Origin: Alphaproteobacteria bacterium
Lineage (GTDB): Bacteria; Pseudomonadota; Alphaproteobacteria; DSM-16000; Inquilinaceae
DNA: 64,000 nucleotides
NCBI GenBank assembly: GCA_028277405.1
Contig: JANQGH010000079.1
Location: forward strand, 53,352 to 117,351
Direction: 5' to 3'
In this document: positions 1-8,357 of the stretch, piece by piece
Numbering within the stretch: the first letter of the stretch is position 1
How the letters are laid out: each line of letters begins with the position of its first letter
The notes under the pieces: model-generated
Database searches by the model: none
The model's input: the letters and a program-made list of their open reading frames with translations, nothing else
What the model was told of the DNA's origin: nothing
Position numbers and translations under genes: made by a program

Positions 1-1
1 G

Positions 2-370
2 CACCTGACCATGAAGCAGCTGTCGACCGGCGGTATCGTCATCGGAGGGGCCTGGACCGCCGCTTACGATCAAGCGCGCAACATCAATGTCACCACGCGT
101 GCCAGCATCGAAGGCAATCTGTGGACCGCGCGGCGCGTTCTACCCCAGATCGATGGCCTGCATGTCTTGAGAAGTTGGGCGGCCATGAACGTCAATATCG
201 ACGGTGCGCCGATTGTGGGTGAAGCGCCCGGTGTTCCAGGCTTCTACAATGCGGTGACATCGAACGGCTACACATTGGCGCCGGCCGTTGGCCGGTTGAC
301 CACGGACCTCATTCTCCGCGGCAAGGCGGACAGGGACATTCGCCACTACCAGCTCGACCGTTTCCAATAG
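2..370 (+). CDS. FAD-dependent oxidoreductase (DAO family), C-terminal part
   Basis: The frame is open to the left edge, so this is only the C-terminal piece of a longer protein. The residues resemble the end of glycine/D-amino-acid oxidase-like flavoenzymes: an 'APIVGEAPGVPGFYNAVTSNGYTLAPAVGRLTTDLI' type region (given here only as a pattern: G-x-P near the flavin, then G-x-x-L-A-P-A-x-G), which closes over the FAD in that family. The stop lies 7 bases before the ABC ATPase start, so the two are likely co-transcribed. Such oxidases commonly oxidise an amino acid or N-methylated amine brought in by the linked transporter. The substrate cannot be told from this fragment. Confidence 0.7.
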   Translation, partial: HLTMKQLSTGGIVIGGAWTAAYDQARNINVTTRASIEGNLWTARRVLPQIDGLHVLRSWAAMNVNIDGAPIVGEAPGVPGFYNAVTSNGYTLAPAVGRLTTDLILRGKADRDIRHYQLDRFQ

Positions 371-377
371 GAAGACC

Positions 378-1106
378 ATGATCCGACTTGAAAATGTCAG
401 TAAGAATTACGGCACCTTCGAAGTGCTCAAGAACTGTTCGACGTCGGTCGCCAAGGGCGAGGTCGTCGTCATCTGCGGGCCCTCCGGCTCCGGAAAATCG
501 ACACTCATAAAGTGCATCAACGGTCTTGAACCCTTCGACGAGGGCACGATCCATGTCGGCGACATCGATGTCGGCGCGTCGTCGACCAACCTGTCGCAGT
601 TGCGGGCCAAGACCGGCATGGTCTTTCAGAATTTCGAGCTGTTTCCCCATCTGACCATCATGCAGAACCTGGTGCTGGCCCAGCGCAAGGTCCTACGCCG
701 AAGCGAGCAGGAAGCCGAGGACAAGGCGATCGGCCTGCTGCGCAGGGTGGGGCTGGAGGATCAGCGGGCGAAGTACCCCGGTCACCTGTCGGGCGGCCAA
801 CAGCAACGGGTCGCGATCGCCCGAGCCTTGGCCATGGACCCGCTGGTGATGATGTTCGACGAGCCGACTTCGGCCCTCGACCCGGAGATGATCAACGAGG
901 TGCTGGACGTCATGGGTGAGTTGGCCGCCGACGGCATGACCATGCTGTGCGTGACCCACGAGATGGGCTTTGCCCGCCGGGTCGCGCAGAAGATCATCTT
1001 CATGGACCGGGGCGAGATCATCGAAGATTGCTCGAAGGACGCGTTCTTCCAGGCCGACCGCAGCGAGCGGGCGCGCCAGTTTCTGGCGAAGATCCTGCAT
1101 CACTGA
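378..1106 (+). CDS. Polar amino acid-type ABC transporter ATP-binding protein
   Basis: A 242-residue ATPase of the GlnQ/HisP family that powers import of a small polar solute. Walker A (GPSGSGKST) is at about residues 34-42, the Q-loop glutamine is in 'MVFQN' near 84, the signature LSGGQQQR at 137-144, Walker B (VMMFDE) at 157-162 and the switch histidine at about 194. Length is typical. No permease or binding protein follows, so those partners should lie upstream of the window, next to the oxidoreductase. The stop is 13 bases before the phosphotriesterase-like gene, which suggests a single operon for uptake and breakdown of one compound. Confidence 0.93.
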   Translation: MIRLENVSKNYGTFEVLKNCSTSVAKGEVVVICGPSGSGKSTLIKCINGLEPFDEGTIHVGDIDVGASSTNLSQLRAKTGMVFQNFELFPHLTIMQNLVLAQRKVLRRSEQEAEDKAIGLLRRVGLEDQRAKYPGHLSGGQQQRVAIARALAMDPLVMMFDEPTSALDPEMINEVLDVMGELAADGMTMLCVTHEMGFARRVAQKIIFMDRGEIIEDCSKDAFFQADRSERARQFLAKILHH

Positions 1107-1119
1107 GGCGACGATCGCC

Positions 1120-2178
1120 ATGCCGGGATTCGCGCAAACCGTCACGGGCCTGGTTCCCAGCAGCGCGCTGGGTCCCACTCTGATGCACGAGCATATCCTG
1201 TGCGATCTGCGGTCGCCGGCGACGCGGGGCGAGACGGACAACGCGCAGCCCATAACCATGCAGAACCGGTTCGAGGTCGACTATTTTCAGAACCGCAACC
1301 CGGCCAACATGTACTTGAATGACGGCCCCACTGCCCTGCGCGAACTCGAGCGATTCAAATCCGCCGGCGGCGGGACGATCGTCGACGTAACCTGCGGCGG
1401 CCTGTCGCCTCAGCCTCGGCACCTGGCGGAGCTGGCGTCGGCCGCTCAGGTCAACATCGTCATGGGCGCCGGCTTTTATGTCGATGCCTACCTGCCCGAC
1501 ACGATCCGCGCGGCGGAGATCGATGAACTGGCGGACATGATGACCCGGCAACTGACCGAGGGGGCGTGGGGCACGGAGGTTCGCGCTGGCTTGATCGGGG
1601 AAATCGGCTGCAGTTGGCCGCTAGCCGACAGCGAACGACGCACTCTCCAAGCCGCCGCCATGGTCCAGGCGAAAACCGGGGTCGCCATCACCATCCACCC
1701 GGGCCGCCATGAGGATGCGCCGGCCGAGATTGCGGAGCTTCTGAACGATTGTGGGGTCGAGCCGACCGCGACCGTGATCGGCCACATGGATCGCACCATC
1801 TTCGATCGCGACAGGCTCGTCGATTTGTTGAAGCTGGGATTTGTCCTGGAATGGGACTTCTTCGGTATCGAAACGTCGCAATATTGGATGGGCGGCGTGG
1901 ATCTGGATTTGCCGACCGATTACATGCGCATCGACCTGATCGGCGATCTGATGGAGGCGGGTTATCGCAATCAAATCGCCGTGTCACAGGACATTTGCAC
2001 CCGTACCCGCCTTGCCTCCTATGGCGGTCACGGCTACGGCCACCTGTTCCAGCATGTGGTGCCGCTGATGCGTCGGCGCGGCTGGCGCGAAAGCGATATC
2101 GATCAACTCGTCGTGCAGACCCCGGCGCGGCTTTTGGGCTACCGCTCGGACGCGGGCAGCGGCAGGAAAGTGGCGTGA
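1120..2178 (+). CDS. Phosphotriesterase-family metal-dependent hydrolase
   Basis: An amidohydrolase-superfamily TIM barrel of 352 residues. Metal-site residues are visible in order: H-x-H in 'LMHEH' (about residues 23-25), a glutamate in 'IGEIG' at the place of the bridging ligand, histidines in 'TIHPG' and 'IGHMD', and the last-strand aspartate in 'SQDI'. Glu instead of carboxylated Lys is as in phosphotriesterase homology proteins, which act as lactonases or esterases more than phosphotriesterases. ATG at 1120 is preferred because upstream residues are the ABC gene read in another frame. It ends one base before the GntR start (TGACATG). The true substrate is unknown; an N-acyl compound or lactone would suit the neighbours. 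Confidence 0.85.
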   Translation: MPGFAQTVTGLVPSSALGPTLMHEHILCDLRSPATRGETDNAQPITMQNRFEVDYFQNRNPANMYLNDGPTALRELERFKSAGGGTIVDVTCGGLSPQPRHLAELASAAQVNIVMGAGFYVDAYLPDTIRAAEIDELADMMTRQLTEGAWGTEVRAGLIGEIGCSWPLADSERRTLQAAAMVQAKTGVAITIHPGRHEDAPAEIAELLNDCGVEPTATVIGHMDRTIFDRDRLVDLLKLGFVLEWDFFGIETSQYWMGGVDLDLPTDYMRIDLIGDLMEAGYRNQIAVSQDICTRTRLASYGGHGYGHLFQHVVPLMRRRGWRESDIDQLVVQTPARLLGYRSDAGSGRKVA

Positions 2179-2179
2179 C

Positions 2180-2851
2180 ATGAAGCAGGATGGAAAAGGC
2201 CGCGCGGCGACGGCGGGCGAGGGCGGCAGCCGCGCCCTTCGCGCCTACCACGCAATTCGCACGATGATCCTCTCGCGCAAACTCGGCGCCGGCGAGATCG
2301 TTTCGGAGGATCGGATTGCGGCGGATCTGGAGGTTTCGCGAACGCCCGTCCGCGAGGCCTTGTTGCGGCTGCAGAGCGACGGCCTGCTGGCCAAGGAGAT
2401 GAACCAGCCTTTTCGCGTCCGTCTGGTCTCGAACCGGGAATATTTTCAGACCATGCGCCTTCGCGAACTGCTGGAAGGCGAGGCTATTGCCGTGGCGACC
2501 GGCAAGATTTCCGCCGAGGCGCTGGACGACGTCGAACGCGATATGCTGGCGCTGAAGGAAAATCCAGCCGTGCCGGCCGAGGTCCATTGGGCGGCTGACG
2601 AGAAACTGCACGACCTGATCGCCGACGCATCCGGCAATGACGTGATGGCCGGAATGATCCGCAGCCTCCGCATCACCACGCGCATCTTCGAGCTGTCCGG
2701 GCTGCCGTCCCGCTTCCGGCCGGATACCGAAGAGCACCTGACCATCATATCGGCGCTCAGATCAGGCGATCCGGAAGCGGCGAGAGCGAGCATCCGCGCG
2801 CATATCCGCAGCCTGACCAACGATGTCCTGGCCGTCATGGCGAACCTATGA
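2180..2851 (+). CDS. GntR-family transcriptional regulator, FCD (FadR) type
   Basis: A 223-residue regulator with an N-terminal winged helix (recognition segment 'VSRTPVREALLRLQSDGLL' at about residues 50-68) and a C-terminal all-helical FCD ligand domain with the usual 'R-L-R-E-L-L-E-G' start and conserved Asp/His in 'DEKLHDLI'. It sits inside the operon it probably controls: its start is one base past the phosphotriesterase stop and its last four bases (ATGA) overlap the M20 gene start. Members of this group are usually repressors released by the catabolic substrate. Confidence 0.92.
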   Translation: MKQDGKGRAATAGEGGSRALRAYHAIRTMILSRKLGAGEIVSEDRIAADLEVSRTPVREALLRLQSDGLLAKEMNQPFRVRLVSNREYFQTMRLRELLEGEAIAVATGKISAEALDDVERDMLALKENPAVPAEVHWAADEKLHDLIADASGNDVMAGMIRSLRITTRIFELSGLPSRFRPDTEEHLTIISALRSGDPEAARASIRAHIRSLTNDVLAVMANL

Positions 2852-4176
2852 CCGTCAGCGGACCGGATGCGCAAGGTGCCCTGGCGGACGCGATCACGGC
2901 GGCTGCGGAGCGGGAGGAAGCGAGTAGTCTCGATCTGCTCTGCGAGCTGATCTCGGCGGGTCCAAACGGCGACGCGCTTAACGCCATCATCGAACGGCGG
3001 CTGCGCGCCAGCGGCTGCGACACCAACGCAGTCGCCTACGCGCCGCGCGACGTGCCGATGGTCGACGAGTTCGCGACGGACGCGGTCGGGTCCGCCGCCG
3101 AGGAGCGTTACATCGTCGGCCGGTTGACGGGCGGGTCTGGCCGAAGCCTGCTGCTGTTCGCCCATCCGGATGTTGAGGATTTCCGGCCCTTGCCCGCCTG
3201 GACAAGCGATCCCCATGTTCCGACGGAGCGTGACGGTCGCCTGGTCGGCTGGGGCGTGGCGGATGATCTGGCGGGCATCGCAATGATGCTGCAATCGCTG
3301 GATGTTCTGCGTGAGGCCGGTGTGCGACCGGCGGGCGACGTGTTGCTGGTCAGTGCGCCCAGTAAGAAACACAGGCGCGGCATCAGCGCCGCCCTGCACG
3401 ATGGCTGCCGGGCGGATGCTGCGGTTTACCTCCATCCCGCGGAGTCGGGGCGGGGCCTCGACGAGATCAAGGCCTTCGCACCGGGGCAGCTTGAGGCCGT
3501 CATCACCGTTGACGGCATGGCGCCGGAGACCTCGGAGCCGGCGCACACAGCCTTCGCCCATCGCGGCGTCAACCCGTTCGACAAGGCGCGGATCGTGATC
3601 GACGCCTTACAAGATCTGGATGCCGCGCGCGGCCGCCGGATCCGGCATGCGCGGCTTGAAAAGGCGATCGGCCGGTCGTCGAATGTCATGGTGTCCTATT
3701 GCAAGGCGGGCGACGAGGGCTTGCTGAGCCGCATGCCGACAGCGTGCCAGATCGGCTGCGCCATGACGCTTGTTCCAGGCGAAAAGCTGGAGACGGTGAT
3801 GGCCGAGGCTGAGTCCGCGATCGCCGACGCCTGCGCCCGGGACGAATGGTTAAGGGATCATCCGCCGTCCTTCGATTGGCGGTCCGGTGTCAGCGGCGCC
3901 GAAACCGAAGACGCCAGCGATCTGTATCAAACCGTCAGCGGTGTCCTGGCCGATGCCGGTGCCACGCCCGTCGTCAACCCCCTCCACACCTCCAGCGACA
4001 TCCGCAACCCGATCGTCCAAAAGGGCATCCCCACCGTGGGGTTCGGGCCTCTGTGCGGCGGCCTGACCATGTCGGGGCAGACCGACGAATGGGTCGACAT
4101 CGCGGACTTCCATCGCGCGGTCCGGGCCACCGCAACCATCATTGCCGCTTGGTGCGGCGTTACCCCGACTGGCTAG
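2848..4176 (+). CDS. M20-family peptidase homologue with altered catalytic site
   Basis: A 442-residue M20/ArgE-DapE-like fold. The first metal motif H-x-D is present in 'FAHPDVED' (H106, D108), and the bridging Asp in 'GWGVADDLAG' (D139/D140). Where the family has the catalytic and metal-binding Glu-Glu, this protein reads 'SAPSKKHRRG', so Lys173-Lys174 replace them. The usual late His near the C-terminus ('AHxxxE') is also replaced ('MSGQTDEW'). The intact homologue at 24494-25855 has both. It could be a non-hydrolytic binding protein or an enzyme of changed chemistry. It overlaps the regulator by 4 bases and is the last gene of its operon; the DUF3830 gene converges on it. Confidence 0.75.
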   Translation: MTVSGPDAQGALADAITAAAEREEASSLDLLCELISAGPNGDALNAIIERRLRASGCDTNAVAYAPRDVPMVDEFATDAVGSAAEERYIVGRLTGGSGRSLLLFAHPDVEDFRPLPAWTSDPHVPTERDGRLVGWGVADDLAGIAMMLQSLDVLREAGVRPAGDVLLVSAPSKKHRRGISAALHDGCRADAAVYLHPAESGRGLDEIKAFAPGQLEAVITVDGMAPETSEPAHTAFAHRGVNPFDKARIVIDALQDLDAARGRRIRHARLEKAIGRSSNVMVSYCKAGDEGLLSRMPTACQIGCAMTLVPGEKLETVMAEAESAIADACARDEWLRDHPPSFDWRSGVSGAETEDASDLYQTVSGVLADAGATPVVNPLHTSSDIRNPIVQKGIPTVGFGPLCGGLTMSGQTDEWVDIADFHRAVRATATIIAAWCGVTPTG

Positions 4177-4194
4177 TGAAAGCCTGAAAGCAAC

Positions 4195-4608
4195 TCATGC
4201 GGCTTCGATCCGGATCGGCTGTGCGCCCTTCCACAAGGTCATGGTGCCGAGTTCGTGCAGGTTTTCCAGGCCTGAGGTCAGTGTGATGAAATGGTTACCG
4301 GCCAACTGGCCCATCTTGCTCTTGAAATGGACGCCGCCGTAGGCCAGCAGGATTTCGGTTTCGCTGATGCCGCCGGGGTAGAGGATGATCTGGCCGGGCG
4401 CCGGAAAGCTGGTGTGGTTTTCGTACTCGACGCCGAAATCGTAATCCCCGAGCGGAATCCAAACGCCTTCACCGCTCCACCGGACATGGACGACCTGGCT
4501 GTCGTAAGGCAAGACCCGCCGGAACACCTCGCACGTCTTGGGCGCCAGATCGGCCTCGAACCTTGCCTCGAAGGTGAAGGGGCCGGCGGTGACTTTCAGG
4601 TTTTCCAT
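4195..4608 (-). CDS. DUF3830 family protein (cyclophilin-like fold)
   Basis: A 137-residue protein matching the DUF3830 pattern: a start 'F-x-F-x-A-x-F-x-x-D-x-A-P-x-T-C', a central 'V-x-H-x-R-W-S-G-E-x-V-W-I-P' and a late 'YPGG-S-E-T-E-I-L-x-x-Y-G'. Related structures have a cyclophilin-like beta-barrel; the biochemical role is not settled, though family members often sit beside amide or amino acid catabolic genes and transporters, as here. It converges on the M20 homologue, leaving 18 bases between the stops. No signal peptide, so cytoplasmic. Confidence 0.8.
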   Translation of the reverse strand: MENLKVTAGPFTFEARFEADLAPKTCEVFRRVLPYDSQVVHVRWSGEGVWIPLGDYDFGVEYENHTSFPAPGQIILYPGGISETEILLAYGGVHFKSKMGQLAGNHFITLTSGLENLHELGTMTLWKGAQPIRIEAA

Positions 4609-5048
4609 GAGTTCGCTTTCTTAAGTGTGTCACCGGCTTGCGCGGGCGATCGATCCGGCTGGCACATACGCTGCCTTCCCGTCCAAAATCAAGATCCCCA
4701 ATCGGCTCTGGTGATCATCGTTGCTGCGCACATGACGGTCTAATGCCAGCCGGCGGGCATATGAGACCGAAGGCGTCGGCCGATGCATTTGGCGTGCAAA
4801 TGCCGAGTCAACTGCCGGAGCAGGTAACTGCCCCAGGCGGGGCCCACCAAGCCGATCGAAATCGGATCTGCGGCGTTCAATAGCGACGAGGTAGGGAGTG
4901 CGACCAGAACAAACCGACATAAGATTTCTCGACAGCGACCACCGCGCTCTATGATGCGGCCTGCTGGAGTCTTCGCGAAGGCGGGTGTGCTCTTGGCCCA
5001 CAGCTCCAAGTGCAGCATCCTCTTTATTGAGCACGAGTATGGGAAATC
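4609..5048. other. Non-coding or decayed stretch
   Basis: About 440 bases between the DUF3830 and glycosyltransferase genes. Open frames on the minus strand here have no recognisable domain, no convincing ribosome binding site and overlap each other, so I do not call a gene. Base composition shifts toward AT near its right end, where the low-GC glycosyltransferase begins. It may be one edge of an acquired segment. Confidence 0.4.
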
Positions 5049-5840
5049 ATGGCCAAGATGAACGATACAGTTTACTTTAACATTCCCTTGGTGGGCTATC
5101 AAAATGAGCAGCAATGGCGTTCTGTGTGCAGGTCACTGCGCTACACCCTAATCTCCGTCTTTGACCAGACGCACGAAGCGGTTTCGGCGATTGTCGTAGG
5201 TCATGACTGCCCTGACATTGAGGAGATAAGGGACTCCAGAGTTACCTACCTAGAGTCACCGTTTCCACGTCCCGAGCCTGATAAGCGCCTGCACGATAAA
5301 TCGCGAAAGCGCATTGTGGCCGCAGACTATGTTCGCCAAGTCGGCGGACGGTTTCTTGGAATACTAGATGCAGATGACATCCTTGCCAAAGACGTTGCAC
5401 GTACAACGGTGCGCGCGAATATGTCGATGATATTCAGGTCAGGGTATGCATTCGATCAACAGAGAAAAATTTTGGCTAAAATACCTGGAGTCGTTCGTAG
5501 CTTCTACACGTTTTGCGGAAGTTGTATCATTTTGAGTTTGGATCAAAGTGAGCTGCCCAAACTTGTCGGAACAAAGATCATCAATAGAGAATGTCTGTTT
5601 CAAAATCTTGGCTCTCATCAGCATTTCCCAGATAGCTTAAAAGAGAAGAATAAGGAGTTTGGGTTTATTGACGAGCCTTGTGCAATTTATATGCTATATA
5701 ATCAGGTTAATTTATCTTTTTCCCGAAGAGAGAACTATAATCATGATTGGCTTAGATCGTCGCTGGATCGTAATTCCGTCAAGGTGAGTGGTGAAATAAC
5801 TGATATGTTTCCTATTTTGAAGCAGGTCATGATGGATTGA
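5049..5840 (+). CDS. Putative GT-A-type glycosyltransferase, AT-rich
   Basis: A 263-residue protein with the layout of a family-2-like glycosyltransferase: a short first strand, a 'S-V-x-x-Q-T' helix segment ('LISVFDQTHEA') and a metal/nucleotide-binding acidic motif 'GILDADD' (residues 104-110), all features of GT-A enzymes acting on nucleotide sugars. The N-terminal part 'YFNIPLVGY' is a variant start. Codon use is AT-rich with many codons ending in A or T, unlike the GC-rich genes on both sides, so horizontal acquisition is likely. It stands alone with no operon partner; the acceptor is unknown. Confidence 0.65.
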   Translation: MAKMNDTVYFNIPLVGYQNEQQWRSVCRSLRYTLISVFDQTHEAVSAIVVGHDCPDIEEIRDSRVTYLESPFPRPEPDKRLHDKSRKRIVAADYVRQVGGRFLGILDADDILAKDVARTTVRANMSMIFRSGYAFDQQRKILAKIPGVVRSFYTFCGSCIILSLDQSELPKLVGTKIINRECLFQNLGSHQHFPDSLKEKNKEFGFIDEPCAIYMLYNQVNLSFSRRENYNHDWLRSSLDRNSVKVSGEITDMFPILKQVMMD

Positions 5841-6001
5841 TGATATTAACGTTTTCTACACTACCGGTAGCCTGGTGTTCTTAACGTAGACGAATAGCCG
5901 CGGTTGAGCTTCATCGATTTCAATTTAACCAGCTCGTCAGTTCAAGAAGGCGTAGCAGGGGCGCGGCGGAAAATGATCGAAGCTCTTGAACCGGTTACTC
6001 A

Positions 6002-6466
6002 TCATGAACCAACGCCGATACCATGAGAAGTCGCTGAAAAGCAATTGAAACGGGAAAAACCAACCAAGGAAACTGGTCGCCGAGAATCGAAGATTTTCGG
6101 TCCATTTGGTATAAGGTCCCGTCGCAAGCTTTCGGGCTTGACGCCGGATCGGAGTTTGCGGTTCGCGGACTGGGCGGTCACGGCGCGCTGTGCTTCGATG
6201 TCCGCGCTGTCAGGGGTCCCATAACCCCAGAACAGTGTTGACGAGGTCACGCCATCATCGTCGCTTTCGTGGTGTGCCTGCGCGTCGAGCGGTGCTAACG
6301 CCGCCGTGAAGCCAAAATGCCAGACCGCGTATCGGCCGGACTTCGAGACGACATGGGTCGAGGTTTCGGGCTCCACCTGACACTCGGCCTCAAGACGGGA
6401 AGCGACTTGCTCAGCCTGGTCCGGATCTTCCGCCGGCCCGCGTATTCTCACCAAAAACAGGGCCAT
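6002..6466 (-). CDS. Hypothetical protein
   Basis: An open frame of 154 residues with no family I recognise. The first about 60 residues look protein-like (amphipathic, 'SGRYAVWHFGF'), while the C-terminal third is low in order and rich in Ser, Arg and Gly, which may be run-on past a lost stop. There is no clear ribosome binding site before the ATG. It lies downstream of, and on the same strand as, the two glycosyltransferase genes. Could be a decayed gene end. Confidence 0.3.
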   Translation of the reverse strand: MALFLVRIRGPAEDPDQAEQVASRLEAECQVEPETSTHVVSKSGRYAVWHFGFTAALAPLDAQAHHESDDDGVTSSTLFWGYGTPDSADIEAQRAVTAQSANRKLRSGVKPESLRRDLIPNGPKIFDSRRPVSLVGFSRFNCFSATSHGIGVGS

Positions 6467-6578
6467 TGCCGATCACCCGTGTATGACTGATGCACTGCGA
6501 TAAACGGGCCGAACAACGCTGGCCGGCCGCCGTAGGCGTATCAAGGCCAATCTCAATGTGCGGCCGGTTGGCGTGCTT

Positions 6579-8357
6579 TCAGACGGCGCGTCGATCAAAG
6601 GTCATCACGGTTACGTTGCCTGTCTCGTTTGGCCGTGACGGATCATCGGCTCCGTCGTTGACCTGATCTGCTTCACGTTCCGCAGTCTCCAAACGCGCGT
6701 ACATGTCGCAAATACTCTTGGAAAAAGCCTCCGGGGCCCTGAAGGAAGCTGTCGCCTCGGCGGCCTTGCTCATCGCTGCGCGCTGCCAATCGGGGGCATC
6801 CAGCGCCCGTTCGATGGCGTCGGCAAGGCCGTCTCGGACGGCGGGGTCGTATACGAACGCCTCTCGGCCGTCCACCACCACCTCTTTGACAGCGTCCAGG
6901 TTCGGGACGATGAGCGGCTTGGCGAACGACAACGCCAGCAAGAGGCTGCCAGATGTCGTCAGGCTTTCGAACGGCAATACAACAAAGTCGGCCACCGAGA
7001 ACAATCGCGCCACCGTCAGGTCGTCGGCAAAACCCTCGACCCTGGTGCAGTTGTCTGGCAACGAACCGCACGGGTCATACCGACCGGAGCGGCCGGCCAC
7101 GACAAACCGTGCCTTGTCGGCAAAGCGCGGCGCCACGTTCAGGAGCCGGTCGACGCCCTTGTAGCGTCTCATCAATCCCAAGAACAGCACGGTCGGTCGA
7201 TCGTCGTCCGACGCCAAGCCCAGCGCCGCAGAGGCCGCGGCGCGGTCCTCACAGGCCGGATAACTTGTCGCATAGGACGGATGATCAATGACGCAAACCG
7301 GCAAATCAGCGCCGTGGTCATCGCGCAACTTGTCGCCAACCAATTGGCTGTTGGCATGCACGATGTCCGCGCGGGCCACAAGTTGTCGCACGAACTCGGC
7401 GTGCAGCGTGGAATCGATCGGATCGTGCGGCTGCAGATTGTGCACAGTCCAGACAAATTGTCCGCCCAAATGCTTGATCCGATCTATCGCCGCGATGAAG
7501 GCAGCCATTCGTTGGGGGATCGCGTCCGCGCTTTCCCCGCGATAGACGGCATCTTCCCAGTGCAAATGGAACACGGTCGGGCCGTGCTCGGCCGCGATGG
7601 CGGCCGCCGCCGCTGTATCGAACGAGACGTCCCAGTCCTTGCGCAGATCGCGATACATCAGTTCCAGATAGGGATTGCCGGCGCCATAGTCCGGGAAGAC
7701 AATAACGCGCTGGCGGGCCCGGCCCAAGGCCAGCCGATCGGTGATGCGTCGAACGTCGCTGATGAAGTACGAGATCCCCCATTTGGCCTGGATCAGGTCC
7801 AGCCGCTCCCGGCGCCACGACGCGGCCTGCTCGGGGTCCGTCACCTCCTCGGGAACGGGCGGCAGATATTCGAACACATAGCCACGCTTCGCCAGCGGCT
7901 GAAAGTTGGCCGATTCTGTGACAAACACCGGCGCAAAGTCCGTGCGATTGCGCTGGGCGAGAAAGATCGAATTGACGATGCTTTCGATGGCGGGTTCGTC
8001 CGCCTCGGCGATGAAGACCCCGATCGTCACCCGGGCGTTCAGCAACACCGCCGCGTTGGCGTAACCGGGATAGGCCGGCAGGGCCTCAAGGTCGACGAGC
8101 TTGTCGGCCGCCGCCGGCACCCAGTTGGCCGAACGGCGCTTCGCCGGTTCAGCCCATCTGCACGGTCTCGGCTGATGCTGCACAGGGCCGAAACCGATCT
8201 CGACGAAATCCGATGTCTGGTCATGCTCAGCCTGCTGGCCGGCCACTGCGGCGTAGACCCGCTCCAGCGCCTGGGCATGCATCTCCAGCGCTTCCAGGCT
8301 TCTCTTCCAGTCCCTCGTCTGCGGACCAGCGATCGGCTTAAAGATAGTGGCAGTCAT
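6579..8357 (-). CDS. GT4-like glycosyltransferase (group 1), with N-terminal extension
   Basis: A 592-residue GT-B enzyme. Residues from about 210 onward form the two Rossmann halves: 'FVWTVHNLQPHD' (acceptor-side loop typical of group 1 transferases), 'PTVLFLGLMRRYKGVDRLL' (donor-domain start) and the E-x7-E-like region 'LPFESLTTSGSLLLALSFAKPLIV'. About 200 residues precede this with no recognised domain. The start overlaps the end of the upstream gene by four bases (ATGA), so the pair is translationally coupled. Likely role: surface polysaccharide or glycan synthesis in the cytoplasm. Donor and acceptor are unknown. Confidence 0.8.
   Translation of the reverse strand: MTATIFKPIAGPQTRDWKRSLEALEMHAQALERVYAAVAGQQAEHDQTSDFVEIGFGPVQHQPRPCRWAEPAKRRSANWVPAAADKLVDLEALPAYPGYANAAVLLNARVTIGVFIAEADEPAIESIVNSIFLAQRNRTDFAPVFVTESANFQPLAKRGYVFEYLPPVPEEVTDPEQAASWRRERLDLIQAKWGISYFISDVRRITDRLALGRARQRVIVFPDYGAGNPYLELMYRDLRKDWDVSFDTAAAAAIAAEHGPTVFHLHWEDAVYRGESADAIPQRMAAFIAAIDRIKHLGGQFVWTVHNLQPHDPIDSTLHAEFVRQLVARADIVHANSQLVGDKLRDDHGADLPVCVIDHPSYATSYPACEDRAAASAALGLASDDDRPTVLFLGLMRRYKGVDRLLNVAPRFADKARFVVAGRSGRYDPCGSLPDNCTRVEGFADDLTVARLFSVADFVVLPFESLTTSGSLLLALSFAKPLIVPNLDAVKEVVVDGREAFVYDPAVRDGLADAIERALDAPDWQRAAMSKAAEATASFRAPEAFSKSICDMYARLETAEREADQVNDGADDPSRPNETGNVTVMTFDRRAV

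Noticed and set aside
4630..5114. Minus-strand frames between DUF3830 and the glycosyltransferase
   Set aside because: They overlap each other in different frames, one runs into the glycosyltransferase gene, and no family is recognisable.
5863..5872. CTACCGGTAG palindrome after the glycosyltransferase gene
   Set aside because: Ten-base palindrome without spacer or T run; too short for a terminator and no second copy to suggest an attachment site.
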